A stretch of 64,000 nucleotides of DNA from Dyadobacter sp. LHD-138 (GCF_030929615.1 NZ_JAVFVU010000019.1:1-64000); one strand, 5' to 3'; shown: positions 1 to 9,664, numbered from the stretch's first letter. Notes: generated by a model not told the origin, from the sequence alone. A program made the numbers and translations.

Positions 1-330
1 CAGGGCTGAATCCTTGGGTTAGCCACCTTTGCGGCGGTTTACTATGCTCGGTGGGGGAGATTTGGGTTAATATGGTTGCCGGGTTTTCAGGGCTGAATCC
101 TTGGGTTAGCACCTTTGCGGTGGTTTACTATGCTTGGGGGACTTTGGGTTAATATGATTGCCAGGTTTCCAGGGCTGAGTCCTTGGGTTGATTTCTTTGT
201 GGAGGGTTAGCGTGTTCGAGGATTGAAACCTTGCGTTGACTCGGTTGGCGATCCCCAATTTTCTTCTTTATTGATTTGGCTCTGACGGGCGAATGGATTA
301 TAACCCAAGGCTTCAGCCTTGGGGGAGGCT
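1..330. repeat. Imperfect direct repeats with palindromic core
   Basis: No gene is visible in the first 439 bases. A unit of about 85-90 bp beginning with CAGGGCTGAATCCTTGGGTT occurs at about 1 and 90, with a decayed third start near 170. Around 308-330 the same core appears inverted and folds on itself (AACCCAAGG, loop, CCTTGGG). This layout is typical of non-coding extragenic palindromic repeats; no open frame with coding character crosses it. The function is unknown. Confidence 0.6.
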
Positions 331-383
331 CGCTCGAAACTTTCGGGCTTTAGCCATAGCCTTTACTTTCAAGATAATTGATA

Positions 384-418
384 AAAAAACAGCCGGCAGA
401 TTCACTCCGTCGGCTGTT
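384..418 (-). terminator. Rho-independent terminator after galM
   Basis: On the minus strand a 9-bp stem (ACAGCCGAC paired with GCCGGCTGT, one G-T pair) is followed by seven T residues. It lies just downstream of the mutarotase stop codon and closes the minus-strand sugar gene block. Confidence 0.8.
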
Positions 419-439
419 CCTGATATTATTTTTGATTGC

Positions 440-1594
440 TTACTTCACTGAAAACTTATACTCCGTAGAAGTTTTATAAGTTTCACCCGGTTTTAACTCC
501 GTTGTCGGGAATTGAGGCTGGTTTGGGGCATCAGGATAATGTTCAGTTTCAAGACAAAGGCCAAAGCGTTTTGAATAAGTCGCGCCCTTCCCCGTTAATT
601 TTCCATCCAGGAAGTTGCCGGTATAAAACTGCACAGCAGGTTCAGTAGTGTAAACTTCCATGAAACGGCCGCTTTCAGGATCTTTTACGGTTGCGAAAAG
701 CAATAAACTTTTGTCAGCCGCGCGGTTGATAACCCAGCAATGATCATACCCGCCACCGTTTTTGATTTGCACATCGGTGTTGTCGTCAATTCTCTTTCCA
801 ACAAGTGTAGGCTCGTTGAAATCGAATGGCGTTCCTTTTACATTCAAAAGCTTTCCAGTCGGAATGAGCATCGCATTAACAGGCACCAGGCTGTCCGACT
901 TTATTGAAACTTCATGGTTCAGAATATCACGTTTCAGCCCAGTAAGGTTGAAGTACGAATGATTTGTTAAATTAACAACAGTGTTTTTATCCGTTGTCGC
1001 TTCATAATCAATACGAAGTCCATTCTCATTTGAAAGCGTGTAGATAACCTTTACGTTCAGATTTCCCGGATAGCCTTCTTCCCCGTCTTTGCTCAAATAA
1101 GTCAGCTCCAGACCAACGATCGAATCGTTTTTAATCTCCGTTGCGTTCCAGAGTTTTTTATTAAAACCGCTAATACCGCCATGCAACGAATTTGGTCCGT
1201 TGTTGATCGGTAAATTATACGTTTTGCCATCCAAAGTAAACTTTCCATTTGCAATACGGTTTCCAAAACGGCCAACCAGCGCGCCAAAGAAGGGGTGTTC
1301 GCCCAGATAAGGAGCCAGGGAATCAAAGCCGAGCACTACATCTTCCCATTTTCCATCTTTGTCTTTTGCGGTTAATTCTGTGATAATTCCACCGTAGTTG
1401 GTGATCTTAACCGTCATTCCATTGGCGTTTGTCAGCGTGTAAAGGTCTGCCTTTTTGCCGTCCGGAAGATCTCCGAATACATCTTTCGAAATCGTACTGG
1501 TCATTGTTTTACTTTCGTTTTCGTTTTTGGTTTTTGAGCAACTCATCAGGCCTATCCCGATCAGTGCAGCGAGTATAAATGATCGTTTTTTCAT
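440..1594 (-). CDS. galM: Galactose mutarotase (aldose 1-epimerase), lipoprotein
   Basis: Interconverts alpha and beta anomers of galactose or glucose. The 384-residue product begins with a lipoprotein signal ending in LMSC (lipidated Cys19), so it should sit in the periplasm or on a membrane, not in the cytosol. The GalM fold residues are present: His138 in NSLHGG, His212 in NHSYFNL and the general base Glu349 in LCLETEHYPD. The gene follows galactokinase by 26 bp on the same strand, which suggests co-transcription: periplasmic anomer conversion feeds uptake, then the cytosolic kinase uses the alpha anomer. A terminator follows. Family assignment is secure; the export is read from the signal sequence. 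Confidence 0.95.
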   Translation of the reverse strand: MKKRSFILAALIGIGLMSCSKTKNENESKTMTSTISKDVFGDLPDGKKADLYTLTNANGMTVKITNYGGIITELTAKDKDGKWEDVVLGFDSLAPYLGEHPFFGALVGRFGNRIANGKFTLDGKTYNLPINNGPNSLHGGISGFNKKLWNATEIKNDSIVGLELTYLSKDGEEGYPGNLNVKVIYTLSNENGLRIDYEATTDKNTVVNLTNHSYFNLTGLKRDILNHEVSIKSDSLVPVNAMLIPTGKLLNVKGTPFDFNEPTLVGKRIDDNTDVQIKNGGGYDHCWVINRAADKSLLLFATVKDPESGRFMEVYTTEPAVQFYTGNFLDGKLTGKGATYSKRFGLCLETEHYPDAPNQPQFPTTELKPGETYKTSTEYKFSVK

Positions 1595-1620
1595 AAAGGT
1601 ATTTCCGGAAATATGATGGT

Positions 1621-2814
1621 TTAAGCTTTCTGTATGATTTCCTCAGTTCCGTCAGTGATCCTCACACGATAGCATGGCATATCGATCCCGAATTTTTCCT
1701 GATAAACTTTTTTCATTTTTTCTTCGAAACGATCGACAGCATCTTTTTTGACGAGATTAATCGTACAGCCACCAAAACCGCCCCCCATCATCCTGGCTCC
1801 GATCACAGAATCGTCGTCCAAAGTTTGTTCCACCAGAAAGTCAAGCTCTTCGCAGCTTACTTCATACTCGTGTTGAAGGCCCTGGTGTGTTTCGTACATT
1901 TTTTCGCCAAAACGGATAAGATCGCCTGCTGTCAGAAAATCACAGGCAACCTGCACACGTTCGATTTCTTCCGTCATAAATTTACAGCGACGGTAAACGA
2001 CATTGCCCAGTTCACCCTTGTGTTCGTCAACTTGTGCAGGTGTTGCATCACGCAGACTTTTGATTTCCGGGTAATATTTTTGAAGAATGGAAACTCCCTT
2101 TTCACATTCCAGTCTGCGGGTATTGTATTCGGAACTTGCCAGAGAATGCTCCACCATCGTATTACAAAGGACGATCAGGTATTCATCCATCGGGAATGGG
2201 AAATATTCGTATTCCAGTGAACGGCAGTCCAAACGGATCACGGCTTCGTTTTTGCCAAACGCGGAAGCAAACTGATCCATAATCCCGCACTGAACGCCAA
2301 CATATTCATTCTCGGCTTTCTGGGCCAGTTTTACAATGGAAAACCGGTCAAGTCCGAGACTGAAAACTTCGTTAAGCGCAAACAACAGGCAGCATTCCAG
2401 AGCGGCTGACGATGACATCCCGGCGCCCTGTGGTACATCACCACCAAAAGCAGCCTGAAATCCACCGATATTTAAGCCATTTTTATAAATCTGTTCGATA
2501 ACACCCAGTTGAAAATGAGCCCATTTCTGATCAGGTTTGGAAATGTCTTCAACGGAAAAGGTGTACGTTTCATTTAAATCAACGGCGTATAAAACAACCT
2601 GATTATCGGCACGGGGAGCAATAGCAAAATAGACAGCCTTGTCTGCGCTGGCCGGCAATACGAACCCATTGTTATAATCCGTATGTTCGCCAATTAAATT
2701 AATGCGCCCCGGTGAGCGGAAAAGCCGGAAGTCCTGAGCATTGGTATCGCCACCGAAATGTTCAAGATATTTAGTCCGTATTCTGTCTGCGGTACTGGAT
2801 TCTGTACTTATCAT
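1621..2814 (-). CDS. galK: Galactokinase
   Basis: Phosphorylates alpha-D-galactose to galactose 1-phosphate with ATP, the first committed step of the Leloir pathway. The 397-residue GHMP kinase carries the galactokinase signature PGRINLIGEHTDYNNG (residues 35-50), the ATP-binding motif GGDVPQGAGMSSSAALE (124-140) and the C-terminal glycine motif MMGGGFGGC. The length is normal for bacterial GalK. It precedes galM on the same strand. galT and galE are not in the window, so the remainder of the pathway must be elsewhere. Confidence 0.97.
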   Translation of the reverse strand: MISTESSTADRIRTKYLEHFGGDTNAQDFRLFRSPGRINLIGEHTDYNNGFVLPASADKAVYFAIAPRADNQVVLYAVDLNETYTFSVEDISKPDQKWAHFQLGVIEQIYKNGLNIGGFQAAFGGDVPQGAGMSSSAALECCLLFALNEVFSLGLDRFSIVKLAQKAENEYVGVQCGIMDQFASAFGKNEAVIRLDCRSLEYEYFPFPMDEYLIVLCNTMVEHSLASSEYNTRRLECEKGVSILQKYYPEIKSLRDATPAQVDEHKGELGNVVYRRCKFMTEEIERVQVACDFLTAGDLIRFGEKMYETHQGLQHEYEVSCEELDFLVEQTLDDDSVIGARMMGGGFGGCTINLVKKDAVDRFEEKMKKVYQEKFGIDMPCYRVRITDGTEEIIQKA

Positions 2815-2877
2815 CTATATTTTAGTTGTAGATTATCCGTTAAGATTGATGTAAAGGATAATCGTTTCAATTCCTAA

Positions 2878-3819
2878 TTAATATCCTTTGGCAAGATTTA
2901 CTTCATTGATCGGACTGCCGCCGTTTTCGATCGTCATCATGTTGTTCAAAAACAGATCGACTTTTCCAACGTGTTCGTTGGCATGACCTCCGCCGGTATG
3001 CTGACTTAAAATGACATTTTCCATTTTCCATAACGGATTGTTGTTTGGAATAGGCTCCACCTCGGTTACATCCAGAACGGCTCCGTCCAGGTGCTGCGAA
3101 TGAAGCGCCGCTATCAATGCCAGCTCATCGGTTGTACTGCCACGCCCGACACTTGCGTACACACTGCCTTTTTTCATAGTCTGGAAAAAGGTCTGGTCAA
3201 CAAACTGATTGGCCGATCCGGGCAAGGTGTTGATTACCAGATCAATATTTGGCAAAATGTCAAATAACTCCTCTTTCGAATGAATATCCGCATCGGGAGA
3301 GGTTCGGGCCATCATATGCAACGTGCAGCCGAATCCCTGCAAAAAATTATGGACAGTCTTGCCAATTGTTCCCGCACCCAAAATCACAACTTGCTGTCCT
3401 GAAAGTAACCGCAGGTTTGCGCGTAACGGGGTGCCGATCCATTCCGTTTTTTCTTTTAATAATGTCAGCTTATCCAGTCCGCGATACAAAGCCAAAATCC
3501 CTCCAATAATCGATTCAGCGCAGGGACGGGCAAACCAGTCGCCCATATTGGCCACTTTCGTTTGTTCATTTAGCGGCACGGATGCATATTGGTCGAAACC
3601 TGCCGAATCGAGCTGCCAGAATTTCAGGTTGTTCTGCGGCTCTGAAAACCAGTCCAATGGAGGGTTTCCCAATAGGTAATCGGCCTTGTTAAAGAAACTC
3701 CTGGCCTCAGTTTTTGATGTCGTATCTGATTGAAAATGTAAAGTATATTTTGGAGAAAGTACTTCCGATAATCGGCTCCGAAGTACTTCATCAAGGTTAG
3801 CATGACAGTATATGAACAT
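2878..3819 (-). CDS. D-isomer specific 2-hydroxyacid dehydrogenase
   Basis: A 313-residue NAD(P)-dependent oxidoreductase of the D-2-hydroxyacid dehydrogenase family, related to glyoxylate/hydroxypyruvate reductase types. The Rossmann motif VVILGAGTIGKTV lies in the middle of the protein. The substrate-site arginine is likely in SVGRGSTTDE, and the catalytic histidine is in SQHTGGGH near the C terminus. No signal peptide is visible, so it is cytosolic. It sits 63 bp upstream of galK on the same strand, but nothing shows that galactose derivatives are its substrate; the exact 2-oxoacid cannot be told from sequence. Confidence 0.88.
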   Translation of the reverse strand: MFIYCHANLDEVLRSRLSEVLSPKYTLHFQSDTTSKTEARSFFNKADYLLGNPPLDWFSEPQNNLKFWQLDSAGFDQYASVPLNEQTKVANMGDWFARPCAESIIGGILALYRGLDKLTLLKEKTEWIGTPLRANLRLLSGQQVVILGAGTIGKTVHNFLQGFGCTLHMMARTSPDADIHSKEELFDILPNIDLVINTLPGSANQFVDQTFFQTMKKGSVYASVGRGSTTDELALIAALHSQHLDGAVLDVTEVEPIPNNNPLWKMENVILSQHTGGGHANEHVGKVDLFLNNMMTIENGGSPINEVNLAKGY

Positions 3820-3988
3820 CGTTTCTATGTTTAAAGAGGGAGAATCTCCCGGTTTTACCTGTTTTTTTTCGAATTATCTTTTACAGAAATTTATAACCTC
3901 CTGACAATGATTTTATAAATCAACCCTTAAAGCTACGTTATCAAAGCCAACCGGCAAACTAACCGGTTAATCCTTTTCACGGTAAATC

Positions 3989-4507
3989 TTATAATTTAGC
4001 CAAGATTTTCTTTCCCCTTGATTTGTAAGCCGCTGTTTCGTAATCCATATTTTCTTCGATAATGAAACGCAGTTCGTTTTTTATTTCGGGGTAAATTTTT
4101 GAGAGCTTAAAAAGAACAGTGAGGGCAAATGCCTTAATTGCAATGGCTGTATCTCGTTTTTGAAGGAAAGTAAAACAGGCATCCATTACCTCGCCATGAA
4201 ATTCTTCCGGTATGGTCAGATCTTCGAGTACGCGCAGGCTGTTTCTGATTACGGCATTATGGCCGTCCGTTTTCTTCAACTGGTCAACCAATACACCGAT
4301 GTAGGGCTGAATGATTTCTGGTTTTTTCTGTGCAGCCCAGTTGACGCTCCACGCGGCCCTTTGTGCGAGACGGATATCTTTTGAAAGAAAACAGTTTATC
4401 AGTTCTTTGAAATTTTCATCAGAAGAAACCGCAAATTCAGTAATGGCCAGGGCGTGTTTTTTGAAGTGAATTTGTTGTTTTAAAAGTTCGTCCCGGATGT
4501 TCATCGT
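3989..4507 (-). CDS. HEAT-repeat-like alpha-helical protein
   Basis: About 172 residues, predominantly helical, with repeated amphipathic helix pairs (for example RLAQRAAWSVNWAAQKKPEI and AIAIKAFALTVLFKLSKIYP) that resemble HEAT/adenylosuccinate-lyase-like repeats. I chose the ATG of MNIRDELLKQ at 4507, because a longer frame to 4552 would run into the large palindrome at 4548-4705 and its first 15 residues look non-coding. No signal peptide, no catalytic motif. Probably a cytosolic scaffold or interaction protein; function unknown. Confidence 0.7.
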   Translation of the reverse strand, partial: TMNIRDELLKQQIHFKKHALAITEFAVSSDENFKELINCFLSKDIRLAQRAAWSVNWAAQKKPEIIQPYIGVLVDQLKKTDGHNAVIRNSLRVLEDLTIPEEFHGEVMDACFTFLQKRDTAIAIKAFALTVLFKLSKIYPEIKNELRFIIEENMDYETAAYKSRGKKILAKL

Positions 4508-4547
4508 TATTCGGTTTATTAGTATCCAGAATTTTGGTGTGGGTTCT

Positions 4548-4705
4548 GTCACCCCTTCGGGGTTGAAAAGGGCGGAACAGAGATTATTCCATGTTCTATA
4601 ATACTGTCATCCCTTCGGGATTTCGCTGGCTTTCTAATTTCAAAGGGATGACAGTATTATAGGAAACAGTAGGGGGCGCTCTCATTTCAACCCCGAAGGG
4701 GTGAC
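4548..4705. repeat. Nested perfect inverted repeats (REP-like element)
   Basis: Outer arms of 21 bp (4548-4568 and 4685-4705) are exact reverse complements and each contains CCCCTTCGGGG or CCCCGAAGGGG. Inside them a second exact pair of 20 bp (4596-4615 and 4643-4662) repeats the ATCCCTT/AAGGGAT theme. The whole 158-bp unit could fold into a long cruciform or RNA hairpin. It lies between two minus-strand genes with no gene of its own. Confidence 0.85.
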
Positions 4706-4730
4706 ACAACCAACTCGACCCAATGGCTAA

Positions 4731-7133
4731 TCACCTAAACAAACTGGCAGAAATGGTTTTAGCCTGGCCCTTGACCAAGTTAACCTCCAATGTTTTCGCC
4801 CCTGATTTTAACGTTTGTTTTCCGGAATCTCCAGCGGTTAACGTAACGGAAACTAATTTCCCTGCTTTCCACTGCTGGTCCACGGTAACATTTCCGCGTG
4901 CCTTTAGCCCTTTCACTGCTCCGGTTGGCCATGTGTCCGGCAAAGCAGGTAATAACTCGATCACACCAGCCTGCGATTGCAAAAGCATTTCGGCAACGCC
5001 TGCCGTCGAGCCCATATTTCCATCCAATTGAAATGGCGGATGCGCGCAAAGAAGATTGGAATACGAGCCACCACCATTCATCATGTTTTCTGTTTTATCA
5101 CCGACCGGACGCAGGATGCTTTTGAATAAAGAATAAGCACGGTTTCCATCCTGCAATCTTGCCCAGAAATTAACTTTCCATGCCAGCGACCAGCCCGTTC
5201 CTTCATCTCCTCTTGCGTTCAGCGTCACCTTGGCTGCTTTGGCAAACGCAGGTGTTTCTGTCAATGAAATCTGGTGGCCAGGGTGTAGCGCAAAAAGGTG
5301 GGAAACATGACGGTGTTTATTGGTAGAATCATCCACATCCTCGTTCCATTCCTGCAATTGTCCCCAGCGGCCAATTTGCGGAGGTTGGATCTGATCTTTT
5401 ATTTTTTGTGCCTGCGAAGCAAATTCGGCGTCCGTTTTTAAAACTTTGCTCGCCAGAATGGTATTGGAAAGGACGTCCCATGCAATTTGGTGATCCATAG
5501 ACGCACCGGTGGAAATCCCGCCATGTTCAGGGGAATAAGAGGGAGAAGAAACCAGGTATCCACTTTTTCCCTTTGTCAGATAATCAATCCAGAACAAAGA
5601 AGCTTCCTTCAAAATTGGATAAGCAGTGTTTTTTAAATAGACAACATCGTTTGTAAAGGCATAATGTTCCCATAAATGCTGACTTAACCAACCGGCGCCA
5701 CCGGGAAAAAATCCCCAGGGGAAACTCCATCCGGGAGCAGTATAACCATAAGCATTCAGCATGGTATTGACCGTCCAGCCACGCGTGTTGAAAAATTCTT
5801 TTGCAGCCAGTTTTCCAGGCTCAACTATCGATTTGGTGAAATCAGACAAAGGAAGATAACACTCCGAAAGGTTGGTTGTTTCTGCCGGCCAGTACAACAT
5901 TTGGATGTTGATGTTGGTGTGGTAATCGTTGGCCCAGGGTGGGTCAGTGCTGTCATTCCATTTTCCCTGCAAACTCATGGGCATTGTTCCCGGGCGCGTC
6001 GAAGAAATCATCAGATATCTTCCGTACTGAAAATACAATACTTCAAAACCGGGATCTGTATTTCCCTTGAAGTAAGCGATTTGTCTTTTGTCCGTTGGAA
6101 CTGAATTCTCAGACGCTGTTCCAAGATTTAGTGAAACCCGATCGAATAGATTTTTATAATCCTTTTGTTGCTCAATTTGCAGTGAAATGTCATTTTTGCC
6201 CGCCACAGCAGCCATCACCTGCTGATTTATTTTTTTGTATAAATTTCCTTTATAGGTAGGGAATTGATAAGTGTAGTCGGTGGAGGCGGTGTGGATCAGC
6301 GAAACTTTCTTCGCGTTTTTGACCGTGACAATTCCGTTCTCATAATTTACTTTGCCATCGGTATCAATCCGGTAAGTCGTTTCAAATTCTTGTTTGTTGT
6401 CTTTCAGACTGCCACCGAAAACGTATTGGTTATTTTCAAATTTTTCATATTCCGTATGATGCGGCGTCTTGAAACGGATTGAATAAGTCTCGGCCGATGT
6501 TGATTTGAACGTGTAAACCATCACCCTTGAAGGATAATTTCCGAAGAAGGTTCTTTCAAATTTTTCAGTACCGGCTTCATAACTCACTTTTCCTGTTGCC
6601 GTGGCAATATCCAGTTCCCGGCGATAATTTTTAATTGCCCCCTTGTTCGAAACACTGACATAGAGATCACCCATGGTTTGTTGCGCACCAAAATCACTGG
6701 AAGGCGTGTTGCCTTTTTTCTCATGAATAATGCCAGTCATTTCTGCGCCGGCCAGCTTATCCGCCTCTTTTAATTTTCCCTCCGCAAGTAGCGCACGAAC
6801 TTTTGGCAGCGTTTTATAAGCATCTTTCCGAAGTCCGAAATTGTATTCTTCGTTAGCGCCTTTCCCGCCTGCCCACAAACTTCCTTCCGAAAATTGCAGG
6901 CGCTCTTCGTTGGGATCTCCGAAAAACATAATGCCAAGATAACCATTGCCAATCGGCAAAGCCTGTGTCATCCAGTCGGTTGCCGGCTGATCATACCAAA
7001 GTTTTAAACCATTTTGATTATTTGTCTTCTGCGAATAAGCAATTTTCGAAGTCTGGAAAAATAGAATGACAATCAGAAAAAGCCTTGAAAAGTTAAATAA
7101 CATAAAGAAGTATTTTAGGAATTTGTAGTACAA
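4731..7133 (-). CDS. Glycoside hydrolase family 95 (alpha-L-fucosidase type)
   Basis: Family 95 enzymes release alpha-1,2-linked L-fucose (some members L-galactose) by inversion. The 800-residue protein starts with a hydrophobic Sec signal (FLIVILFFQTSKIAYSQ), giving a periplasmic or outer-surface enzyme. The GH95 N-terminal motif LWYDQPATDWMTQALPIGNG follows the signal; the (alpha/alpha)6 catalytic region includes QGKWNDS, WANDYHTNINIQMLYWPAE and DEGTGWSLAWK. The C-terminal beta domain includes QLDGNMGSTAGVAEMLLQSQ. An alternative ATG at 7103 would shorten the signal n-region. Its place near galactose genes suggests use of fucosylated glycans, but substrate is inferred from family only. Confidence 0.93.
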   Translation of the reverse strand: MYYKFLKYFFMLFNFSRLFLIVILFFQTSKIAYSQKTNNQNGLKLWYDQPATDWMTQALPIGNGYLGIMFFGDPNEERLQFSEGSLWAGGKGANEEYNFGLRKDAYKTLPKVRALLAEGKLKEADKLAGAEMTGIIHEKKGNTPSSDFGAQQTMGDLYVSVSNKGAIKNYRRELDIATATGKVSYEAGTEKFERTFFGNYPSRVMVYTFKSTSAETYSIRFKTPHHTEYEKFENNQYVFGGSLKDNKQEFETTYRIDTDGKVNYENGIVTVKNAKKVSLIHTASTDYTYQFPTYKGNLYKKINQQVMAAVAGKNDISLQIEQQKDYKNLFDRVSLNLGTASENSVPTDKRQIAYFKGNTDPGFEVLYFQYGRYLMISSTRPGTMPMSLQGKWNDSTDPPWANDYHTNINIQMLYWPAETTNLSECYLPLSDFTKSIVEPGKLAAKEFFNTRGWTVNTMLNAYGYTAPGWSFPWGFFPGGAGWLSQHLWEHYAFTNDVVYLKNTAYPILKEASLFWIDYLTKGKSGYLVSSPSYSPEHGGISTGASMDHQIAWDVLSNTILASKVLKTDAEFASQAQKIKDQIQPPQIGRWGQLQEWNEDVDDSTNKHRHVSHLFALHPGHQISLTETPAFAKAAKVTLNARGDEGTGWSLAWKVNFWARLQDGNRAYSLFKSILRPVGDKTENMMNGGGSYSNLLCAHPPFQLDGNMGSTAGVAEMLLQSQAGVIELLPALPDTWPTGAVKGLKARGNVTVDQQWKAGKLVSVTLTAGDSGKQTLKSGAKTLEVNLVKGQAKTISASLFR

Positions 7134-7139
7134 AGTAAA

Positions 7140-7168
7140 TAAAAAGCCCCACGCAAAAGCGCAGGGCT
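7140..7168 (-). terminator. Rho-independent terminator after fumC
   Basis: The minus strand reads AGCCC, CGC, loop, GCG, GGGCT with a small internal loop, followed by TTTTTATTT. It lies between the fumarase stop codon and the GH95 start, so it separates the two transcripts. Confidence 0.65.
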
Positions 7169-7205
7169 ATGATATTATTCAAAATTCCATCAGAGAAGCC
7201 TGAAA

Positions 7206-8606
7206 TTATTTGATTTCACCAACCATTTCTTCTGGTTTAACCCACGCATCAAACTCTTCAGGCGTCAGATAACCCAGCGCAACGGCGGTTTCTTTTAAAG
7301 TTGAACCGTTTTTATGGGCCGTCTGGGCAATTTCTGCTGCTTTGTAGTAACCTATTTTAGTGTTCAAAGCGGTTACGAGCATCAATGAGTTGTTCACGTG
7401 TTTCTTAATGTTTTCGTGCAATGGCTCGATACCCACAGCACAATTATCATTGAAAGAAACGCAAACATCACCGATCAAACGGGCAGAATGAAGGAAGTTG
7501 TAAGCCATCAAAGGTTTGAAAACATTCAGTTCAAAATGTCCGTTCGAACCTCCGATGCTGATCGCCACGTCATTTCCCATCACCTGCGCGGCTACCATGG
7601 TCATCGCTTCACATTGTGTCGGATTTACTTTTCCAGGCATGATAGAGCTGCCGGGTTCATTGTCGGGAATATGAATTTCGCCAATTCCGGAGCGCGGGCC
7701 GGAAGACAACATGCGGATATCATTGCCAATTTTCATCAGACTCACCGCCACTGTTTTCAATGCGCCGTGTGCTTCAACGATCGCATCATGCGCGGCCAGT
7801 GCTTCAAATTTATTTTCAGCCGTGATAAAAGGCAAACCTGTTAGCGAAGCGATATGCTGTGCAACATTTTCCGAGTAACCGGTCGGCGTGTTGATTCCCG
7901 TCCCAACTGCAGTGCCACCCAAAGCAAGTTCTGAAAGGTGGGCAAGCGTATGAGAAATTGCGCGCAGACCATGATCCAGCTGCGATGCATAGCCTGAAAA
8001 TTCCTGTCCAAGTGTTAAAGGCGTTGCATCCATGAAGTGGGTACGGCCAATTTTAACAACATGTTTGAAAGCCTCTGCTTTTGCTCTTAAAGTATCGCGT
8101 AATTTCGTGATGCCGGGAATGGTGACGTCAACCAATATCTTATAAGCCGCAATATGCATGGCAGTCGGATAGGTGTCATTGGAAGATTGCGACTTGTTTA
8201 CATCGTCATTAGGATGTAAAACTTTGGTTTTGTCAGCCAGGTCACCGCCTTGCAAAACGTGTCCGCGGTAAGCGATTACTTCGTTACAGTTCATGTTCGA
8301 CTGCGTACCCGAACCTGTCTGCCAAACCACCAACGGAAATTGATCTTCCAGTCCGCCAGCCAATATTTCATCGCAAACCTGTCCGATCAGATCGCTTTTT
8401 TCCTGTGCAAGAACACCGGCCTCAGCATTTGTGATCGCCGCCGCTTTTTTCAGGTAAGCAAAAGCGCTGATAATTTCCTTAGGCATTTTGTTGATATCCT
8501 GAGCAATCGGGAAATTCTTGATAGAGCGTTGCGTTTGAGCGCCCCAATATACATGAGCAGGAACCTGCACTTCGCCCATGGTATCTTTTTCTATGCGGTA
8601 TTCCAT
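7206..8606 (-). CDS. fumC: Class II fumarate hydratase
   Basis: Reversible hydration of fumarate to L-malate in the TCA cycle, cytosolic homotetramer. The 466-residue length is standard. The fumarase/aspartase signature [15 protein letters not shown] is present in the C-terminal half, and substrate-binding elements [14 protein letters not shown] and [17 protein letters not shown] are intact. The TGSGT and MDATP variants favour FumC over aspartase or argininosuccinate lyase. No operon partner: a terminator follows, and a long repeat-rich gap precedes it. Confidence 0.97.
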   Translation of the reverse strand: MEYRIEKDTMGEVQVPAHVYWGAQTQRSIKNFPIAQDINKMPKEIISAFAYLKKAAAITNAEAGVLAQEKSDLIGQVCDEILAGGLEDQFPLVVWQTGSGTQSNMNCNEVIAYRGHVLQGGDLADKTKVLHPNDDVNKSQSSNDTYPTAMHIAAYKILVDVTIPGITKLRDTLRAKAEAFKHVVKIGRTHFMDATPLTLGQEFSGYASQLDHGLRAISHTLAHLSELALGGTAVGTGINTPTGYSENVAQHIASLTGLPFITAENKFEALAAHDAIVEAHGALKTVAVSLMKIGNDIRMLSSGPRSGIGEIHIPDNEPGSSIMPGKVNPTQCEAMTMVAAQVMGNDVAISIGGSNGHFELNVFKPLMAYNFLHSARLIGDVCVSFNDNCAVGIEPLHENIKKHVNNSLMLVTALNTKIGYYKAAEIAQTAHKNGSTLKETAVALGYLTPEEFDAWVKPEEMVGEIK

Positions 8607-8789
8607 TTTATGAGGTAATAATAATGTAAAATGAATGAATCAGATTTGAACGGTAAAGTTAGGGTTGGATGCCGATTTTTTAGTATTTTTTGGTGGATAA
8701 ATGTTTATGAATTATAACCAATTGTTGTGAGTTGTAAAGAAGTAGTGTGAATACTTATGTTTTCGGCGGGTCTGGTTTGTAGACGGTAT

Positions 8790-9440
8790 GCAGCACGAGG
8801 CGTTCCAATGGAACGCTTGGATGGTTAATCATTCCGTTCTTTTCTACCGACGAGATGTACCTATGGTACAATGGCTTTGAATAATTTATGTTTTAGCAGA
8901 GCCAGATTTCTTGAAGATAATTAGGAGCGTGCTTTTTATCTACCATCGGCAGATCTCGTTGGTAGCATTGGTGATGGTACCCGGCGTGGAGCGTTCTATC
9001 GGAACGCCTGGTGATTTCTCGAATCATGTTTTCTACCAGCGAGATGTACCTATGGTACAATGGCTTTGAATAATTTGTGTTTTAGCAGAGCCAGATTTCT
9101 TGAAGATAATTAGGAGCGTGCTTTTTATCTGCCATCGGCAGATCTCGTGGGTAGCATTGGTGACGGTACCCGGTGTGGAGCGTTCCATCGGAACGCCTGG
9201 TGATTTCTCGAATCGTGTTTTGTACCGACGAGATGTACCTATGGTACAATGGCTTTGAATAATTTGTGTTTTAGCAGAGCCAGATTTCTTGAAGATAATT
9301 AGGAGCGTGCTTTTTATCTGCCATCGGCAGATCTCGTTGGTAGCATTGGTGATGGTACCCGGCGGGGAGCGTTCCATCGGAACGCCTGGTGATTTCTCGA
9401 ATCGTGTTTTCTCCCAGCGAGATGTACCTATGGTGCAAAA
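8790..9440. repeat. Tandem array of 189-bp hairpin-rich repeats
   Basis: The landmark GATGTACCTATGG recurs at 8854, 9043, 9232 and (with one change) 9421, exactly 189 bp apart each time. Roughly three complete units plus partial ends fill this gap between fumC and metE. Every unit contains three near-perfect palindromes of the same design: GTACC-TAT-GGTAC, ATCTGCC-ATC-GGCAGAT and GCGTTCC-ATC-GGAACGC. Because 189 is a multiple of three, a spurious repetitive reading frame runs through it; I do not regard that as a gene. Confidence 0.9.
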
Positions 9441-9656
9441 GCTGGATTTACATTTACGATTATTCTATCCAACCCAATTGGTCGGTTGGCCAAAAAACGG
9501 TTCAATAAATCTGGATTTATTTCGCGGTCGGTTTCAAAAATAACTTTCTTCGAACCATTTTACCCCACCAAAAAGATAATTTATCTACTACCTTTTTCTA
9601 TAAGTAACCACTTCACTTAAATGCGGAACGTCGATTTTTCGGGCTTCTTTTTTCTA

Positions 9657-9664
9657 TAACTTTG
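9657..9664 (+). promoter_or_regulatory. Putative -7 box of metE leader promoter
   Basis: TAACTTTG matches the Bacteroidota TAnnTTTG -7 element exactly and lies about 50 bp before the riboswitch core. The -33 region about 19 bp upstream (GATTTTTC) lacks a clear TTG, so the promoter is only partly supported. Confidence 0.45.

Noticed and set aside
9033..9377. 114-residue minus-strand reading frame with an internal repeat
   Set aside because: It lies wholly in the 189-bp tandem array; the repetition and open frame result from a unit length divisible by three, and the palindromes explain the sequence better than a protein does.
8790..9440. Possible CRISPR array
   Set aside because: Repeats are 189 bp with no short-repeat/spacer alternation, and no cas genes are present.
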